From: CAVSNH01 sp963729275 | GTDB lineage: Bacteria > Actinomycetota > Acidimicrobiia > Acidimicrobiales > RAAP-2 | Assembly (NCBI GenBank): GCA_963729275.1 | Contig: CAVSNH010000013.1 | Location: 1,178,001-1,242,000, forward strand | Direction of reading: 5' to 3' | DNA: 64,000 nucleotides | Shown here: piece by piece, positions 25,850 through 34,245 of the stretch | Layout: each line of letters begins with the position of its first letter | How positions within the stretch are numbered: the stretch's first letter is position 1 | Notes under the pieces: generated by a model | What the model saw: only the letters and a program-made list of their open reading frames with translations | What the model was told of the DNA's origin: nothing | Databases searched by the model: none | Position numbers and translations under genes: made by a program

Positions 25850-27278
25850 GCAACCGGGGCCGCAACGGTCAACGGTCGACGACGGGCGCACGGCACCGCC
25901 GCCGGAGGCCCCCGAGGAGGTTTTCCGGCTCCACCCGCTCACCCCGGTGGCCCTCGGTGGCCGCGTCCTCGGCATTCTGATCGTCGTCATTCTCTTCAGC
26001 CTGGCCGGTCATCAGACCGGCGAGGACAGCGGGCCCAACCTCACCCTGATCGCCGTCTATGTCGGTCTCGCCCTCCTCGTGCTCATCCGGGGGGTCATCG
26101 CCGTGGCCGTCACCCGCTATCACTTACTCGGCGGCGAGCTGCGCATCGACAGCGGCCTGCTCAACAAGCAGTCGAAGCGGGTCCGGCTCAACCGGGTGCA
26201 GAGCGTGGACGTGCTCGAGCCGTTCTCCGCCCGCATCTTCGGCCTGGCCGAGGTACGGGTGACGACGGCCGGGACCGAGCGGTCGGCCGTCCGGTTGCGG
26301 TACCTCTCCCTGGCCACGGCGCAGAAACTACGGGCCGACCTCCTTAGCCGGTCCGGAGGAGGTGACGAGGGAGCACCCGAGGCGCCGGAACGCCCGGTGG
26401 TCTCGGTGCCGGACAGTCTGCTGGTGCGCTCCGTCCTGCTCGAGATGGTGTCCTGGCGGCTCGTCCTTCTCTTCGTCGGGCCGGCCCTCACATTGGTCGG
26501 CCACCACAACGGCCACCAGACCACAGCCGGCATCGGCATCGGGCTCTTCGTCTGGTTTGCCATCCTCATCGGTCATGCCATCTGGCGACGGGTGACCACC
26601 TTGTGGGATTTCACCATCACCGACTCCCCGGACGGCCTCCGCATCCGTCACGGGCTGCTCTCGACCAGCCGCCAGACCGTGCCCCCTCGACGGATTCAGG
26701 CGATCCTCATCCACCAGCCACTTGCCTGGCGCCTCTTCGGGTGGGCGCAGGTACGGATGAACGTGGCCGGCTATGCCGGCAACGCCAACTCGAGGTCGAC
26801 GATGCTGCTGCCCGTCACCAGCCGGGCCTACGCGGAGGCGCTCGTGGGCTGGATCATGGGCGGTGTCGACCTTGGCGCCATCCCGCTCAGCCGGCCGCCC
26901 AGGCGGGCGGCCCTGCGCTCACCGTTGTGGTGGCGGGCCGAGCAGATGGGCTCCGACGACCGTGTCTTCGTCGTCCACCACGGTCTTTGGTCGCGCTCGG
27001 TCGAGGTGGTCCCCCACGAACGCACCCAGAGCCTGCGGTTGACTGCCGGCCCGTTGCAGCGAGCCCTCGGCCTCGCTACCGTGCACCTCGACTCGACGCG
27101 GGGCCCGGTCAAGATCGCGGCCGCCAATCGGGACGGCAGGGAGGCAAGGGCCACCCTCGACGCCCAGGTCGAACGGGCCAGGGTGGCCCGCCGGCGCGAG
27201 GTACCGATGTCGCCGGTCATCGGGTCGGCACCTCGAGATGACGAGCGGAGGGCGCCGGCGATCGGCGCCTCCTCCTGA
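25839..27278 (+). CDS. Membrane PH-domain protein, YdbT-like
   Basis: 479 residues with the start taken at GTG 25839, inside the end of the previous gene. Three bPH_2 repeats can be seen, each marked by a conserved arginine/valine-rich strand pair: GGELRIDSGLLNKQSKRVRL, DGLRIRHGLLSTSRQTVPPR and DRVFVVHHGLWSRSVEVVPH. Hydrophobic segments lie at about 45-100 and 215-260. Architecture and length match YdbT-like partners of YdbS-like proteins. It probably forms a membrane complex with the upstream protein. The frame is open further upstream but is antisense/out of frame with the YdbS-like gene there. Confidence 0.82.
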   Translation: MVSEQPGPQRSTVDDGRTAPPPEAPEEVFRLHPLTPVALGGRVLGILIVVILFSLAGHQTGEDSGPNLTLIAVYVGLALLVLIRGVIAVAVTRYHLLGGELRIDSGLLNKQSKRVRLNRVQSVDVLEPFSARIFGLAEVRVTTAGTERSAVRLRYLSLATAQKLRADLLSRSGGGDEGAPEAPERPVVSVPDSLLVRSVLLEMVSWRLVLLFVGPALTLVGHHNGHQTTAGIGIGLFVWFAILIGHAIWRRVTTLWDFTITDSPDGLRIRHGLLSTSRQTVPPRRIQAILIHQPLAWRLFGWAQVRMNVAGYAGNANSRSTMLLPVTSRAYAEALVGWIMGGVDLGAIPLSRPPRRAALRSPLWWRAEQMGSDDRVFVVHHGLWSRSVEVVPHERTQSLRLTAGPLQRALGLATVHLDSTRGPVKIAAANRDGREARATLDAQVERARVARRREVPMSPVIGSAPRDDERRAPAIGASS

Positions 27279-27316
27279 CCGACATCCGGTCCGGCGCTGG
27301 GCGGTGAAGGACGTCG

Positions 27317-27736
27317 TTACGCACCGACCGCATCGGAGCGACCCGTGGCGTTGGCGCAGGCGCGGCACGTCCCGAAGATCTCCAGTGTGTGGCGGACGTC
27401 GACGAACCCGTGGGTGTCGGCGACGTCGTCGGCCCACTGCTCGACCTCGGCTCCCTCGACCTCTTCGGTCCGGCCGCAGTGGCGACAGATGAGATGGTGA
27501 TGATGTTGGGCGGTCTCGCATCTTCGGTAGAGGGTCTCGCCGTCGTCGGCGCGCAGTACGTCGACCTCGCCGCCTTCGGCCAAGGCCCGCAACTGGTTGT
27601 AGACGGTCGTGAGCCCCACGTTCTCGCCCCGGGACTGGAGGTCGCCGAACAACTCCTGGGCCGAACGGAACCCGTCTGACGCTTCGAGCACGGCAGCGAG
27701 GGCGCGCTTCTGCCGAGTCGACCGCTCCTGGCTCAT
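27317..27736 (-). CDS. zur: Fur-family metalloregulator, probably the zinc regulator Zur
   Basis: 139 residues: an N-terminal winged helix (VGLTTVYNQLRALAEGGEVD) and a C-terminal dimerisation domain. Structural-zinc cysteines are C84/C87 (CRHC) and C124/C127 (CRAC); a cluster of histidines at 78-81 and a later H in DVRHTLE supply regulatory metal ligands. Fur-family members repress uptake genes when loaded with metal. Assignment as Zur rests on its divergent position next to a complete znu operon; Fur is the alternative. The ATG lacks a ribosome-binding site and lies 8 nt after TACCCT, so the mRNA is probably leaderless. Confidence 0.86.
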   Translation of the reverse strand: MSQERSTRQKRALAAVLEASDGFRSAQELFGDLQSRGENVGLTTVYNQLRALAEGGEVDVLRADDGETLYRRCETAQHHHHLICRHCGRTEEVEGAEVEQWADDVADTHGFVDVRHTLEIFGTCRACANATGRSDAVGA

Positions 27737-27744
27737 GAGCAGGG

Positions 27745-27750
27745 AGGGTA
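27745..27750 (-). promoter_or_regulatory. Leaderless-type -10 box of zur
   Basis: On the minus strand TACCCT, 8 nt, then the ATG of zur at 27736. Confidence 0.45.
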
Positions 27751-27938
27751 GTGGGCACCGGCCAGAAAGATCCGGTGGTCACCGGCTGTCGCTGCGGCGC
27801 GCGGGGCAACGACGTGAGGTCCGCTCCCCTCGTCGGGGGTGTCGTCGTCGTGAATGGGGTCATGGTGGGCCTGCTCGGCCGCCCTGCCCTCCTCGGCCGG
27901 CCTCTTGGCCGGCCCCACCGAGGCGAGGGTGAGCTTAA

Positions 27939-27967
27939 TTGCATCGGGAACCGTTACCGGTTAGGTT
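27939..27967 (+). promoter_or_regulatory. znuA promoter with a palindrome in the spacer (candidate Zur operator)
   Basis: TTGCAT (27939-27944), a 17-nt spacer and TAGGTT (27962-27967) resemble a housekeeping promoter (3/6 matches in each box, with the key TTG and TAnnnT kept). The spacer holds AACCGTTACCGGTT (27949-27962), a perfect 5-bp inverted repeat around TTAC. A repressor bound there would block RNA polymerase. It does not match the published Streptomyces or Mycobacterium Zur box closely, so Zur binding is inferred from position only. Confidence 0.45.
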
Positions 27968-28065
27968 ACCTGCAACCATTCCCAACTAAGGCAGGCCGAC
28001 CGAGGCAGGCTGGCCGACCGCAAGTCCGTGCGGGACGAGAACCGCCGGTAAAGGAGAGACCCGAG

Positions 28066-29031
28066 GTGAACGTCGTTGTCCGGCGGGCTCGTCACGTCGG
28101 TTCCCGAAGGAATCGGGCCCACATCCCGGTCCTCGCCGTGGTCATGGCTGGGACGGCGTTGGCCGCCTGCGGGTCGGGGTCGACCACCAGCGTCTCGTCC
28201 TCCGGTGTGGTCTCGGTGGTCACCGCCGAGAACGAGTACGGCAACGTGGCCGAGCAGATCGGTGGTCGGTACGTGAGCGTGGTCTCCGTCGAGAGCAACC
28301 CGAACACCGACCCCCACACCTATGAGGTCAGTCCGAGCGTCGCCGGCGAGATCAGTCGGGCGGGGCTCGTGATCCAGAACGGCGTTGGCTACGACAGCTT
28401 CATGAACAAGATCGAGGCCGCATCGCCGGACTCCAACCGACGGGTCATCGACGTGCAGCAACTGCTCGGGCTGCCGGACGACACTCCCAACCCGCACCTC
28501 TGGTACAAGCCGGAGACCATGCCGGCGGCGGCCAAGGCCATGGGCAATGACCTTTCTGCCCTCGACCCCGCTCACGCCGCCTACTTCCGGGCCAACGTGG
28601 CCACGTTCGACGCCTCCCTCCAACCCTGGTTGCATGCCATCGCCGCCTTCCGGGCCAGCCACGCGGGGGCGACGGCGGCCACCACCGAGCCGGTGGCCGA
28701 CTACCTGCTCCAAGCCATGGGCGTCGACAACCTGACGCCGTTCCAGTTCCAGGCGGACATCATGAACGGGACCGACCCGACCCCGCAGGATGTGACGCTC
28801 GAGAACGGCTTCTTCACCAAGCACATGGTGAAGGTCTTCGTCTACAACCAGCAGGTGGTCGACTCCCTTACTGAGTCGTTGCGGGCGAAGGCACAGAGCG
28901 TGGGCGTGCCCGTGGTCGGGGTCTACGAAACGATGCCGGTTCCGGGCTACAACTACCAATCGTGGATGCTGGCCGAGACCAAGGCCATCCAGAACGCCGT
29001 GGTCAACAAGACCTCGACCCTTCGTCTGTGA
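28066..29031 (+). CDS. znuA: Zinc ABC transporter, substrate-binding lipoprotein
   Basis: 321 residues from GTG 28066, with AAGGAG nine bases upstream. The lipoprotein signal ends in GTALAAC (C35). The mature protein has the cluster A-I (TroA/ZnuA) fold. Metal-ligand histidines are H84 in DPHTYEVSP and H144 in NPHLWYKP; the position where many ZnuA proteins have a third histidine is in TEPVADYLLQAMG and seems to be glutamate. There is no His-rich loop. Zinc is favoured by the neighbouring zur, but manganese cannot be excluded. The stop overlaps the start of the ATPase gene (GTGA). Confidence 0.9.
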   Translation: MNVVVRRARHVGSRRNRAHIPVLAVVMAGTALAACGSGSTTSVSSSGVVSVVTAENEYGNVAEQIGGRYVSVVSVESNPNTDPHTYEVSPSVAGEISRAGLVIQNGVGYDSFMNKIEAASPDSNRRVIDVQQLLGLPDDTPNPHLWYKPETMPAAAKAMGNDLSALDPAHAAYFRANVATFDASLQPWLHAIAAFRASHAGATAATTEPVADYLLQAMGVDNLTPFQFQADIMNGTDPTPQDVTLENGFFTKHMVKVFVYNQQVVDSLTESLRAKAQSVGVPVVGVYETMPVPGYNYQSWMLAETKAIQNAVVNKTSTLRL

Positions 29032-29858
29032 CCGACCGTTTGCCCGCCACCGGAGCCGAGACCCTCGTCGTCGAGGGTGTCAGCGTGTCCTTGGGCGGGC
29101 GGCTCATCCTCGATGACGTCAGCTTTTCGGTGGGGCCGGGCCAGTTCACCGGGTTGATCGGATCGAACGGCGCCGGCAAGACGACGCTGCTGCGTGTCAT
29201 CCTCGGCCTGCAGCGACCGACGTCGGGTCAGGTACGCATCGCCGGGCGGGCCAGCCGCAACCGGTCCGTGGGCTATGTCCCCCAAAAGGTGCTGCTCGAC
29301 CCGGACATGCCGATGCGGGGCCGCGATCTCGTGGAGCTCGGGCTCGACGGCCAACGGCTCGGGTTACCGCTCCCGTCCAAGACCCGCCGGCGGGCCGTAG
29401 AAGAAATTCTGGACGCCGTCGACGCCACCACCTTCGCCGACACCCGGGTGGGCCGATTGTCCGGTGGTGAGCAGCAGCGAGTGCTGATCGCTCACGCCTT
29501 GATCTCCCAACCCGAGTTGCTGCTGTTGGACGAGCCCCTGGCCAATCTCGATCTGCGCAGCGGCCACGAGATCGTGGAGCTGCTCCACCGCATCACATGC
29601 GATCACGGGATCTCCGTGTTGCTCTCGGCCCACGAGATGAATCCGCTCCTTCCGGTGATGGACCGGCTCGTCTACCTGGCCGACGGCCGGGCGGCCACGG
29701 GGACCACCGACGAGGTGGTGCGGGGTGAGGTCCTTAGTCGGCTCTACGGCCACCACGTCGATGTCGTCAATGTGCACGGCCGCGTCCTCGTCGTCGTCGG
29801 GCCCAATCCCACCGACGACGATGCCAGCGCCCCCCACCCGGTCATCGAGGTCAGCTGA
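29028..29858 (+). CDS. znuC: Zinc ABC transporter, ATPase
   Basis: 276 residues with GTG start overlapping the znuA stop. Walker A is GSNGAGKTT, the signature LSGGEQQRV, Walker B LLLLDEPLANLD and the switch histidine is in LSAHEMN. Short C-terminal tail ends VVGPNPTDDDASAPHPVIE. It powers import of zinc (or manganese) captured by the upstream lipoprotein through the two downstream permeases. Confidence 0.93.
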   Translation: MTDRLPATGAETLVVEGVSVSLGGRLILDDVSFSVGPGQFTGLIGSNGAGKTTLLRVILGLQRPTSGQVRIAGRASRNRSVGYVPQKVLLDPDMPMRGRDLVELGLDGQRLGLPLPSKTRRRAVEEILDAVDATTFADTRVGRLSGGEQQRVLIAHALISQPELLLLDEPLANLDLRSGHEIVELLHRITCDHGISVLLSAHEMNPLLPVMDRLVYLADGRAATGTTDEVVRGEVLSRLYGHHVDVVNVHGRVLVVVGPNPTDDDASAPHPVIEVS

Positions 29859-29863
29859 TCTCG

Positions 29864-30793
29864 GTGAGCTGGCTCTTCGAACCCGGCTTCTTCTCCAGCC
29901 CGCAGGTGCACACCGCGCTGGTCATCGGGGGCGTCTCCGCCGTGGTGTCGGCCATTGTCGGGGTGTTCACCGTGGTCCGCGGTCAATCGTTCGCCGGCCA
30001 CGCGTTGACCGATGCCTCGGCCACCGGTGGATCCGGGACCTTCCTCGTCGGGATCAATCCCCTCCTCGGCTTCATCTTCGGCGCGATGGCCGGCGCCGGA
30101 GCCATGGAGGCCATCGGTGTCCGCCATGTGCGAGGAAGGGATCTCGCCACCGGCATCGTCCTCGGTACCTCGATCGGCCTGGCCTCTTTGTTCTTGTACC
30201 TGACCACCAGCACCTCGACCACCACCGGGGCCACGCAGCAGATCCTTTTCGGCTCCATCTTCGCCACCGCTCCGTCGACCGTTCCCATCATGAGCGTGTT
30301 CAGCGTGGTGGCAGTGGGCACCATCGCCTTCGTCTACCGGCCGCTGCTCCTGTCGTCGGTCAACGACGACATTGCCGTGGCCAAGGGCATTCCCGTCCGA
30401 GCCATCGGCATGGCCTACATGCTGGCGCTGGCCGTGGCCGTGGGATTGTCGTCCATCGCCGTCGGGGCCATCCTCTCGACCGCCTTGCTCATCGGGCCGG
30501 CAGCCGCCGCCCTGCGCGTCACCCGGCGTATGAGGTCGGCCATGATCGCAGCGAGTGGGTTCGGCATCGGCGCCACCTGGGTCGGGGTGCTGCTGGCCTA
30601 CGACAGTGCCGACTGGGGGTCGGGCCACGACGCTCTGCCCGTCAGCTTCTTCATCGTCGCTCTCGTCGTTGGCACCTACCTGATCTGCGGCGCGGTGGGC
30701 GGCCGTCGAGCGTCGAGACGGTCGGTTGACCGATCCGCCGCCGTTGGTATTCCCATCGAAATGGTGAGGGGCGTCGGGGGGCCTGGGGAATAG
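29864..30793 (+). CDS. znuB: Zinc ABC transporter, permease 1
   Basis: 309 residues, ABC-3 family permease with seven or eight hydrophobic helices. Typical segments are VVRGQSFAGHALTDASATGG and the C-terminal transmembrane hairpin VGAILSTALLIGPAAAAL. GTG start five bases after the ATPase stop. A second, different permease follows after two bases, so the membrane part is probably a heterodimer rather than the usual homodimer. Confidence 0.9.
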   Translation: MSWLFEPGFFSSPQVHTALVIGGVSAVVSAIVGVFTVVRGQSFAGHALTDASATGGSGTFLVGINPLLGFIFGAMAGAGAMEAIGVRHVRGRDLATGIVLGTSIGLASLFLYLTTSTSTTTGATQQILFGSIFATAPSTVPIMSVFSVVAVGTIAFVYRPLLLSSVNDDIAVAKGIPVRAIGMAYMLALAVAVGLSSIAVGAILSTALLIGPAAAALRVTRRMRSAMIAASGFGIGATWVGVLLAYDSADWGSGHDALPVSFFIVALVVGTYLICGAVGGRRASRRSVDRSAAVGIPIEMVRGVGGPGE

Positions 30794-30795
30794 CC

Positions 30796-31644
30796 ATGTT
30801 CTCGGGATTCATGACCAACACCTGGATCGTGGCCACCGTCATCGCCGTCATCGCCGGGGTCGTTGGCTTCTTCGTCGTCCTCCGTGGCTCTGCCTTCCCG
30901 GCCCACGCCATCCCCAACGGAGCCTTCGCCGGCGCGGCAGGGGCTTCCCTTCTGGGCATCAACACGCTGATCGGTCTGGGTACCTTCGCCGTGCTGGCCG
31001 CCGTCGGGATCGGGTGGCTCGGACGGCGCGGCCGCCACGACGTTGTGACCGCCCTGGCCCTCGTCATGATGCTGGCCCTCGGGGCCGCCTTCCTCAGCCG
31101 GACGACCGAATATTCGCCCGAGATCTTCGCCCTGCTCTTCGGCGAGCTCCTCGGCGTGAGCTCGATGGAGATCCTGCCCGTGGCCGCCCTTGGCATCGTG
31201 TGCCTAGCCGGCGTGGCCGTCCTGTACCGCCCGCTCCTCCTCTCGTCGATCATTCCCGATGTCGCCGAGGCGAAAGGGATCCGGGGCTACCGGATGGAGA
31301 TGGCCTTCCTCGTCCTCCTGGCGCTGGCCACGGCCATGACCGTTCCCGTCGTCGGGGCCCTGTTGATCTTCAGCCTCATGGTGGGCCCGCCGGCCGCGGC
31401 TCGCGCCCTTTCCGCCCGCCCGCCCGTCGCCGTGGGCCTCTCGGTGGTGCTGGCGCTGGCCACGGTGTGGACAGCCATCGCCAGCTCCTATCTCACCAAT
31501 TGGCCGATCGGATTCTTTGTCGGTGCCTTCAGCGCGTTCGTTTACGGGATTGGCCGCGCGTGGGCGGGCATCTGGTCGGCGCGAACGCAGAGTGCGGTCC
31601 CGTCACCACGTCCGCCCGTAGCGGTCGCGGTGGACGCGCTCTGA
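30796..31644 (+). CDS. znuB: Zinc ABC transporter, permease 2
   Basis: 282 residues, ABC-3 family. It has the same overall helix pattern as permease 1 (VVLRGSAFPAHAIPNGAFAG; VPVVGALLIFSLMVGPPAAA) but is clearly diverged from it. ATG start two bases after the stop of permease 1. Its last about 40 bases overlap the 3' end of the convergent nitroreductase gene, so the two transcripts are antisense to each other there. Confidence 0.9.
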   Translation: MFSGFMTNTWIVATVIAVIAGVVGFFVVLRGSAFPAHAIPNGAFAGAAGASLLGINTLIGLGTFAVLAAVGIGWLGRRGRHDVVTALALVMMLALGAAFLSRTTEYSPEIFALLFGELLGVSSMEILPVAALGIVCLAGVAVLYRPLLLSSIIPDVAEAKGIRGYRMEMAFLVLLALATAMTVPVVGALLIFSLMVGPPAAARALSARPPVAVGLSVVLALATVWTAIASSYLTNWPIGFFVGAFSAFVYGIGRAWAGIWSARTQSAVPSPRPPVAVAVDAL

Positions 31645-32238
31645 CAGGGGGAGGCGTCGCGGGGCACTGAGCGACCGGGGCGGCCATCCGAGTGGGACCA
31701 CGGCCATGGGACGGACGGTCGGCGGCAGGTCGAGCAGGTGCCGCAACTCGTGGCCGAAGACGGTGGCCAGCGTGGTCATGGCCGAGCCGAGGCCGAGCGC
31801 GGTGGCCGCCAACAGGAGGTTCTGGACGGCGGGGTAGACCGAGGCCGGCAGCGTCGCCTCGAGCCCGAGGCCGGCGTCGCCGCAGACCACGATGATGACC
31901 GGCGCCGTTCCCATTCCGACCTCGGCGCCGTGGTCCACTGCGGCCAGGAGGCCCGGGGCGAGCCGGCCCTCCGAGTATCGGCGGCCACCCTCGCGCCAGG
32001 CGCGCCGGGTGAGCTCGGAGAGGGCCTCCCGGACGGCAGGGTCGCGGACCACGACGAACTGCCACGGCTGCCGGTTCTCGGCACTCGGGGCGTGGACGGC
32101 GGCCTCGAGGCACCTCTGCAGCAACTCGTCGTCGACCGGGCGGTCGGTGAAGCGCCGGCAGGCGCGTTGGGCCAGTGCCACGGCGAAGAACCCGCGCTCG
32201 CCGGATGACTCGCCACCGGGCCCTAGGTCATCGTGCAT
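31603..32238 (-). CDS. Nitroreductase family flavoprotein
   Basis: 211 residues. The FMN-binding N-terminal segment is QRACRRFTDRPVDDELLQRC, followed by AAVHAPSAENRQPWQFVVV, which is the family signature. The C-terminal segment LGLGSAMTTLATVFG and MAVVPLGWP complete the nitroreductase fold. Such enzymes use NAD(P)H or F420H2 to reduce nitro groups, quinones or enones; the substrate here is unknown. Start ATG 32238 with AGGAG upstream; an upstream in-frame GTG lacks support. It converges with and overlaps the znu operon end and is divergent from the SRPBCC-SDR pair. Confidence 0.86.
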   Translation of the reverse strand: MHDDLGPGGESSGERGFFAVALAQRACRRFTDRPVDDELLQRCLEAAVHAPSAENRQPWQFVVVRDPAVREALSELTRRAWREGGRRYSEGRLAPGLLAAVDHGAEVGMGTAPVIIVVCGDAGLGLEATLPASVYPAVQNLLLAATALGLGSAMTTLATVFGHELRHLLDLPPTVRPMAVVPLGWPPRSLSAPRRLPLSERVHRDRYGRTW

Positions 32239-32335
32239 CGAACGCTCCTCTCGACCACTGGCCGGCGACGTGGTCGCCCGAGCCATCGGCCGTTCGAGCC
32301 GCTACCGTAGGCCGCCACATCGAGGGAGGCCGGCG

Positions 32336-32851
32336 TTGCAGGACCATCGATTCGACTTCGTCGTCAACGGGACGCCCGAGGAGGTATGGGACGTGATCTG
32401 GGCCACCACGAGGGCCGGGGTCGACACGCCCACCTACAAGATCGAGATCTACCACCAAGGGGACGAGGCCGGGAATGGCCTCGTGCGGCACTGCGAGTTC
32501 CCCGTGCCCCGCTATCTGCTGTCCGGCGGCCGCGCCCAATCGTGGGAGTGGATCACCGAGTCCACCCGCCCGGTGTCCTGGCGCTACGACGCCATCGGCA
32601 AGCCACTGTGGTCGCGGGCGTCCGGATGGACGCGGCTCGAGGGCGCGGGCGAAGGGACGACGCGGGTCTTCTTCCGTGAGACCTATGAGGTGTTCAACCC
32701 CATCATGCGGGCACTCCTCGAGAAGCGCGTCCACGATTTCATCTCCCATGACAACGACAAGCTCATCGAGGCCTCGATTTCGCGATCCCTCGAGCGCCGT
32801 CGGCGCAAGAGCGCCGGGTCGTCGGCCGACGGCCGTCAGCCCGAGGTGTGA
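32336..32851 (+). CDS. SRPBCC family lipid/ligand-binding protein
   Basis: 171 residues from a TTG start with GGGAGG six bases upstream. The START/SRPBCC beginning is DHRFDFVVNGTPEEVWDVIW, followed by curved beta-strands (QSWEWITESTRPVSWRYD, TRVFFRETYEVFNP) and the long C-terminal helix. Such proteins bind hydrophobic ligands or act as cyclases; no catalytic function can be named. The stop overlaps the GTG of the following SDR gene, so the pair is co-translated. Confidence 0.78.
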   Translation: MQDHRFDFVVNGTPEEVWDVIWATTRAGVDTPTYKIEIYHQGDEAGNGLVRHCEFPVPRYLLSGGRAQSWEWITESTRPVSWRYDAIGKPLWSRASGWTRLEGAGEGTTRVFFRETYEVFNPIMRALLEKRVHDFISHDNDKLIEASISRSLERRRRKSAGSSADGRQPEV

Positions 32852-33648
32852 TCGGGATGGGAGTCCTCGCCGGGCACCGGGCCATCGTGACCGGGGGTGG
32901 TTCGGGCATCGGGCGCGCCACCTGTCGCCGCATGGCGGCCGAGGGCGCGTCGGTGGCCGTGCTCGACATCGACGGGGACCGGGCCAAGGCGGTGGCCGAC
33001 GAGGTGGGGGGGCCGGCCCTGGTGGCCGACGTGGGCGACCCCGAAGCTCTGCGAACGGCCGTCGACCAGGCGGTCACCGCCCTCGGCGGGCTGACCCTCC
33101 TTTTCAACAACGCCGGGACCGGCAACCAATCGCCGCTGCACGAGTGGGACCCGGCCGAGTGGGACCGGTTGCTCCGCATCAACCTGACCGGCGTCTACCT
33201 GGGCTTCCGGGCTGCCATCCCGCACATCAAGGCCTCGGGCGGGGGCAGCATCGTCTCGACGGCGTCGATCAGCGGGACCCGTCCGGCCGCGGGTGAGGCA
33301 CCCTACGCCGCGGCCAAGGCGGCCGTCGCCGCCCTCACCGCCACCGCCGCCCTCGAGTACGGCCCGTCCATCCGGGTCAATGCCGTCTCCCCGGGCATGA
33401 TCCGCACGGCCCTCACCGAGCCCTGGTTCCAGTTCCTTCCCCACGAGGTCGAGCGGTTCGAACGGTCGACTCCGGCCGGACGGATCGGTGAACCGGAGGA
33501 CATCGCCGACGTGGTGGTGTTCCTGTGCTCCGATGCCGCCCGGTTCATCACCGGTCAGAACATCGTGGTCGACGGGGGCCTGACCCTGCATGGGTCGGGC
33601 GTCGACGGACTCTACGAGCAGTTGTTCGGTCCGCTCGGCTCACGCTGA
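32848..33648 (+). CDS. Short-chain dehydrogenase/reductase (SDR)
   Basis: 266 residues. Cofactor motif TGGGSGIG (15-22), NNAG, catalytic Y153 and K157 in YAAAK and the C-terminal GQNIVVDGG signature all present. D in VLDID after the second strand favours NAD(H) over NADP(H). Probably oxidises a secondary alcohol, in concert with the coupled SRPBCC protein. GTG start overlaps the previous stop (GTGA). Confidence 0.92.
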   Translation: MIGMGVLAGHRAIVTGGGSGIGRATCRRMAAEGASVAVLDIDGDRAKAVADEVGGPALVADVGDPEALRTAVDQAVTALGGLTLLFNNAGTGNQSPLHEWDPAEWDRLLRINLTGVYLGFRAAIPHIKASGGGSIVSTASISGTRPAAGEAPYAAAKAAVAALTATAALEYGPSIRVNAVSPGMIRTALTEPWFQFLPHEVERFERSTPAGRIGEPEDIADVVVFLCSDAARFITGQNIVVDGGLTLHGSGVDGLYEQLFGPLGSR

Positions 33649-33691
33649 CGGCCACCATTTCCGGCAGAGCCGATGTGGGTGGCGTTCGACG

Positions 33692-34153
33692 TCAGTCGGA
33701 CGACTCGACCGCGGCCTTCATACGCTCGAGCGTCGTTCGCATCCCGTTCTCGTTGGTCCGACCGCGCGCCCGTCCGGCGATGGCCCAGTACAGGCGGATG
33801 GCGGGGTTGTCGGCCAGCTCGAAGGACTCGGTCACGTCCGTGCCGCCGCCGGCCGGCGCCAAGCGATAGCGCCAGGTGTTGACCGCTTTCGAGCCCAGCC
33901 CGCCGACGGCGAACCCGAATTCCTGATCGGGCTCGCAGTCGGTGATCGTGCAGGTGGTCCAATAGACGGGGCCGCGCCCATTGCGCCGCACGTGGCCGCG
34001 GAACCGCACTCCGGTGGCCGGGGCGGTGGCGCCATCGAGCCATTCGGCTTCGAAGGTCTCCGGGCTGAACTCGCCCACGCGAGTGACGTCGCTGACCAGC
34101 CCCCACACCTTGTCGACCGGCGCGTCCATGTGGACAGTGACGGCGCCTCGCAC
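33692..34153 (-). CDS. SRPBCC family protein (polyketide cyclase/dehydrase type)
   Basis: 153 residues. VTVHMDAPVDKVWGLVSDVT and RVGEFSPETFEAEWLDGA are the typical opening of the polyketide_cyc2 type, followed by beta-strands with WTTCTITDCEPDQEFGF and the C-terminal helix RMKAAVE. GTG 34153 is favoured because a TATCCT box lies 7 nt upstream. It converges with the SDR gene and is followed upstream by the RodZ-like gene on the same strand. Confidence 0.8.
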   Translation of the reverse strand: MRGAVTVHMDAPVDKVWGLVSDVTRVGEFSPETFEAEWLDGATAPATGVRFRGHVRRNGRGPVYWTTCTITDCEPDQEFGFAVGGLGSKAVNTWRYRLAPAGGGTDVTESFELADNPAIRLYWAIAGRARGRTNENGMRTTLERMKAAVESSD

Positions 34154-34160
34154 GGGCCCG

Positions 34161-34166
34161 AGGATA
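34161..34166 (-). promoter_or_regulatory. Leaderless-type -10 box of the SRPBCC gene
   Basis: On the minus strand TATCCT, spacer CGGGCCC, GTG start at 34153. It lies in the 92-bp gap after the RodZ-like gene. Confidence 0.45.
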
Positions 34167-34245
34167 GGTCGCCGCCCGGCCCGCCGCTCCTCGATTGCCG
34201 GCAGGCCGTCGACCTTCCCGACTTCCGTGCGATGGGGAGGTGCGG

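Larger units (their letters stand above)
27737..28065. other. 329-bp divergent region between zur and znuA
   Basis: It contains the leftward zur promoter box (27745-27750) and, near the middle, the only A+T-rich stretch of the region with a rightward promoter and palindrome (27939-27967). A GTG-started 61-codon frame on the minus strand (27733-27918) exists but is not supported as a gene. Confidence 0.6.

Noticed and set aside
27733..27918. A 61-codon His/Asp-rich minus-strand frame whose TGA overlaps the zur ATG
   Set aside because: Attractive because of ATGA coupling and metal-like residues, but it has no ribosome-binding site or family match, and zur has its own leaderless -10 box inside it.
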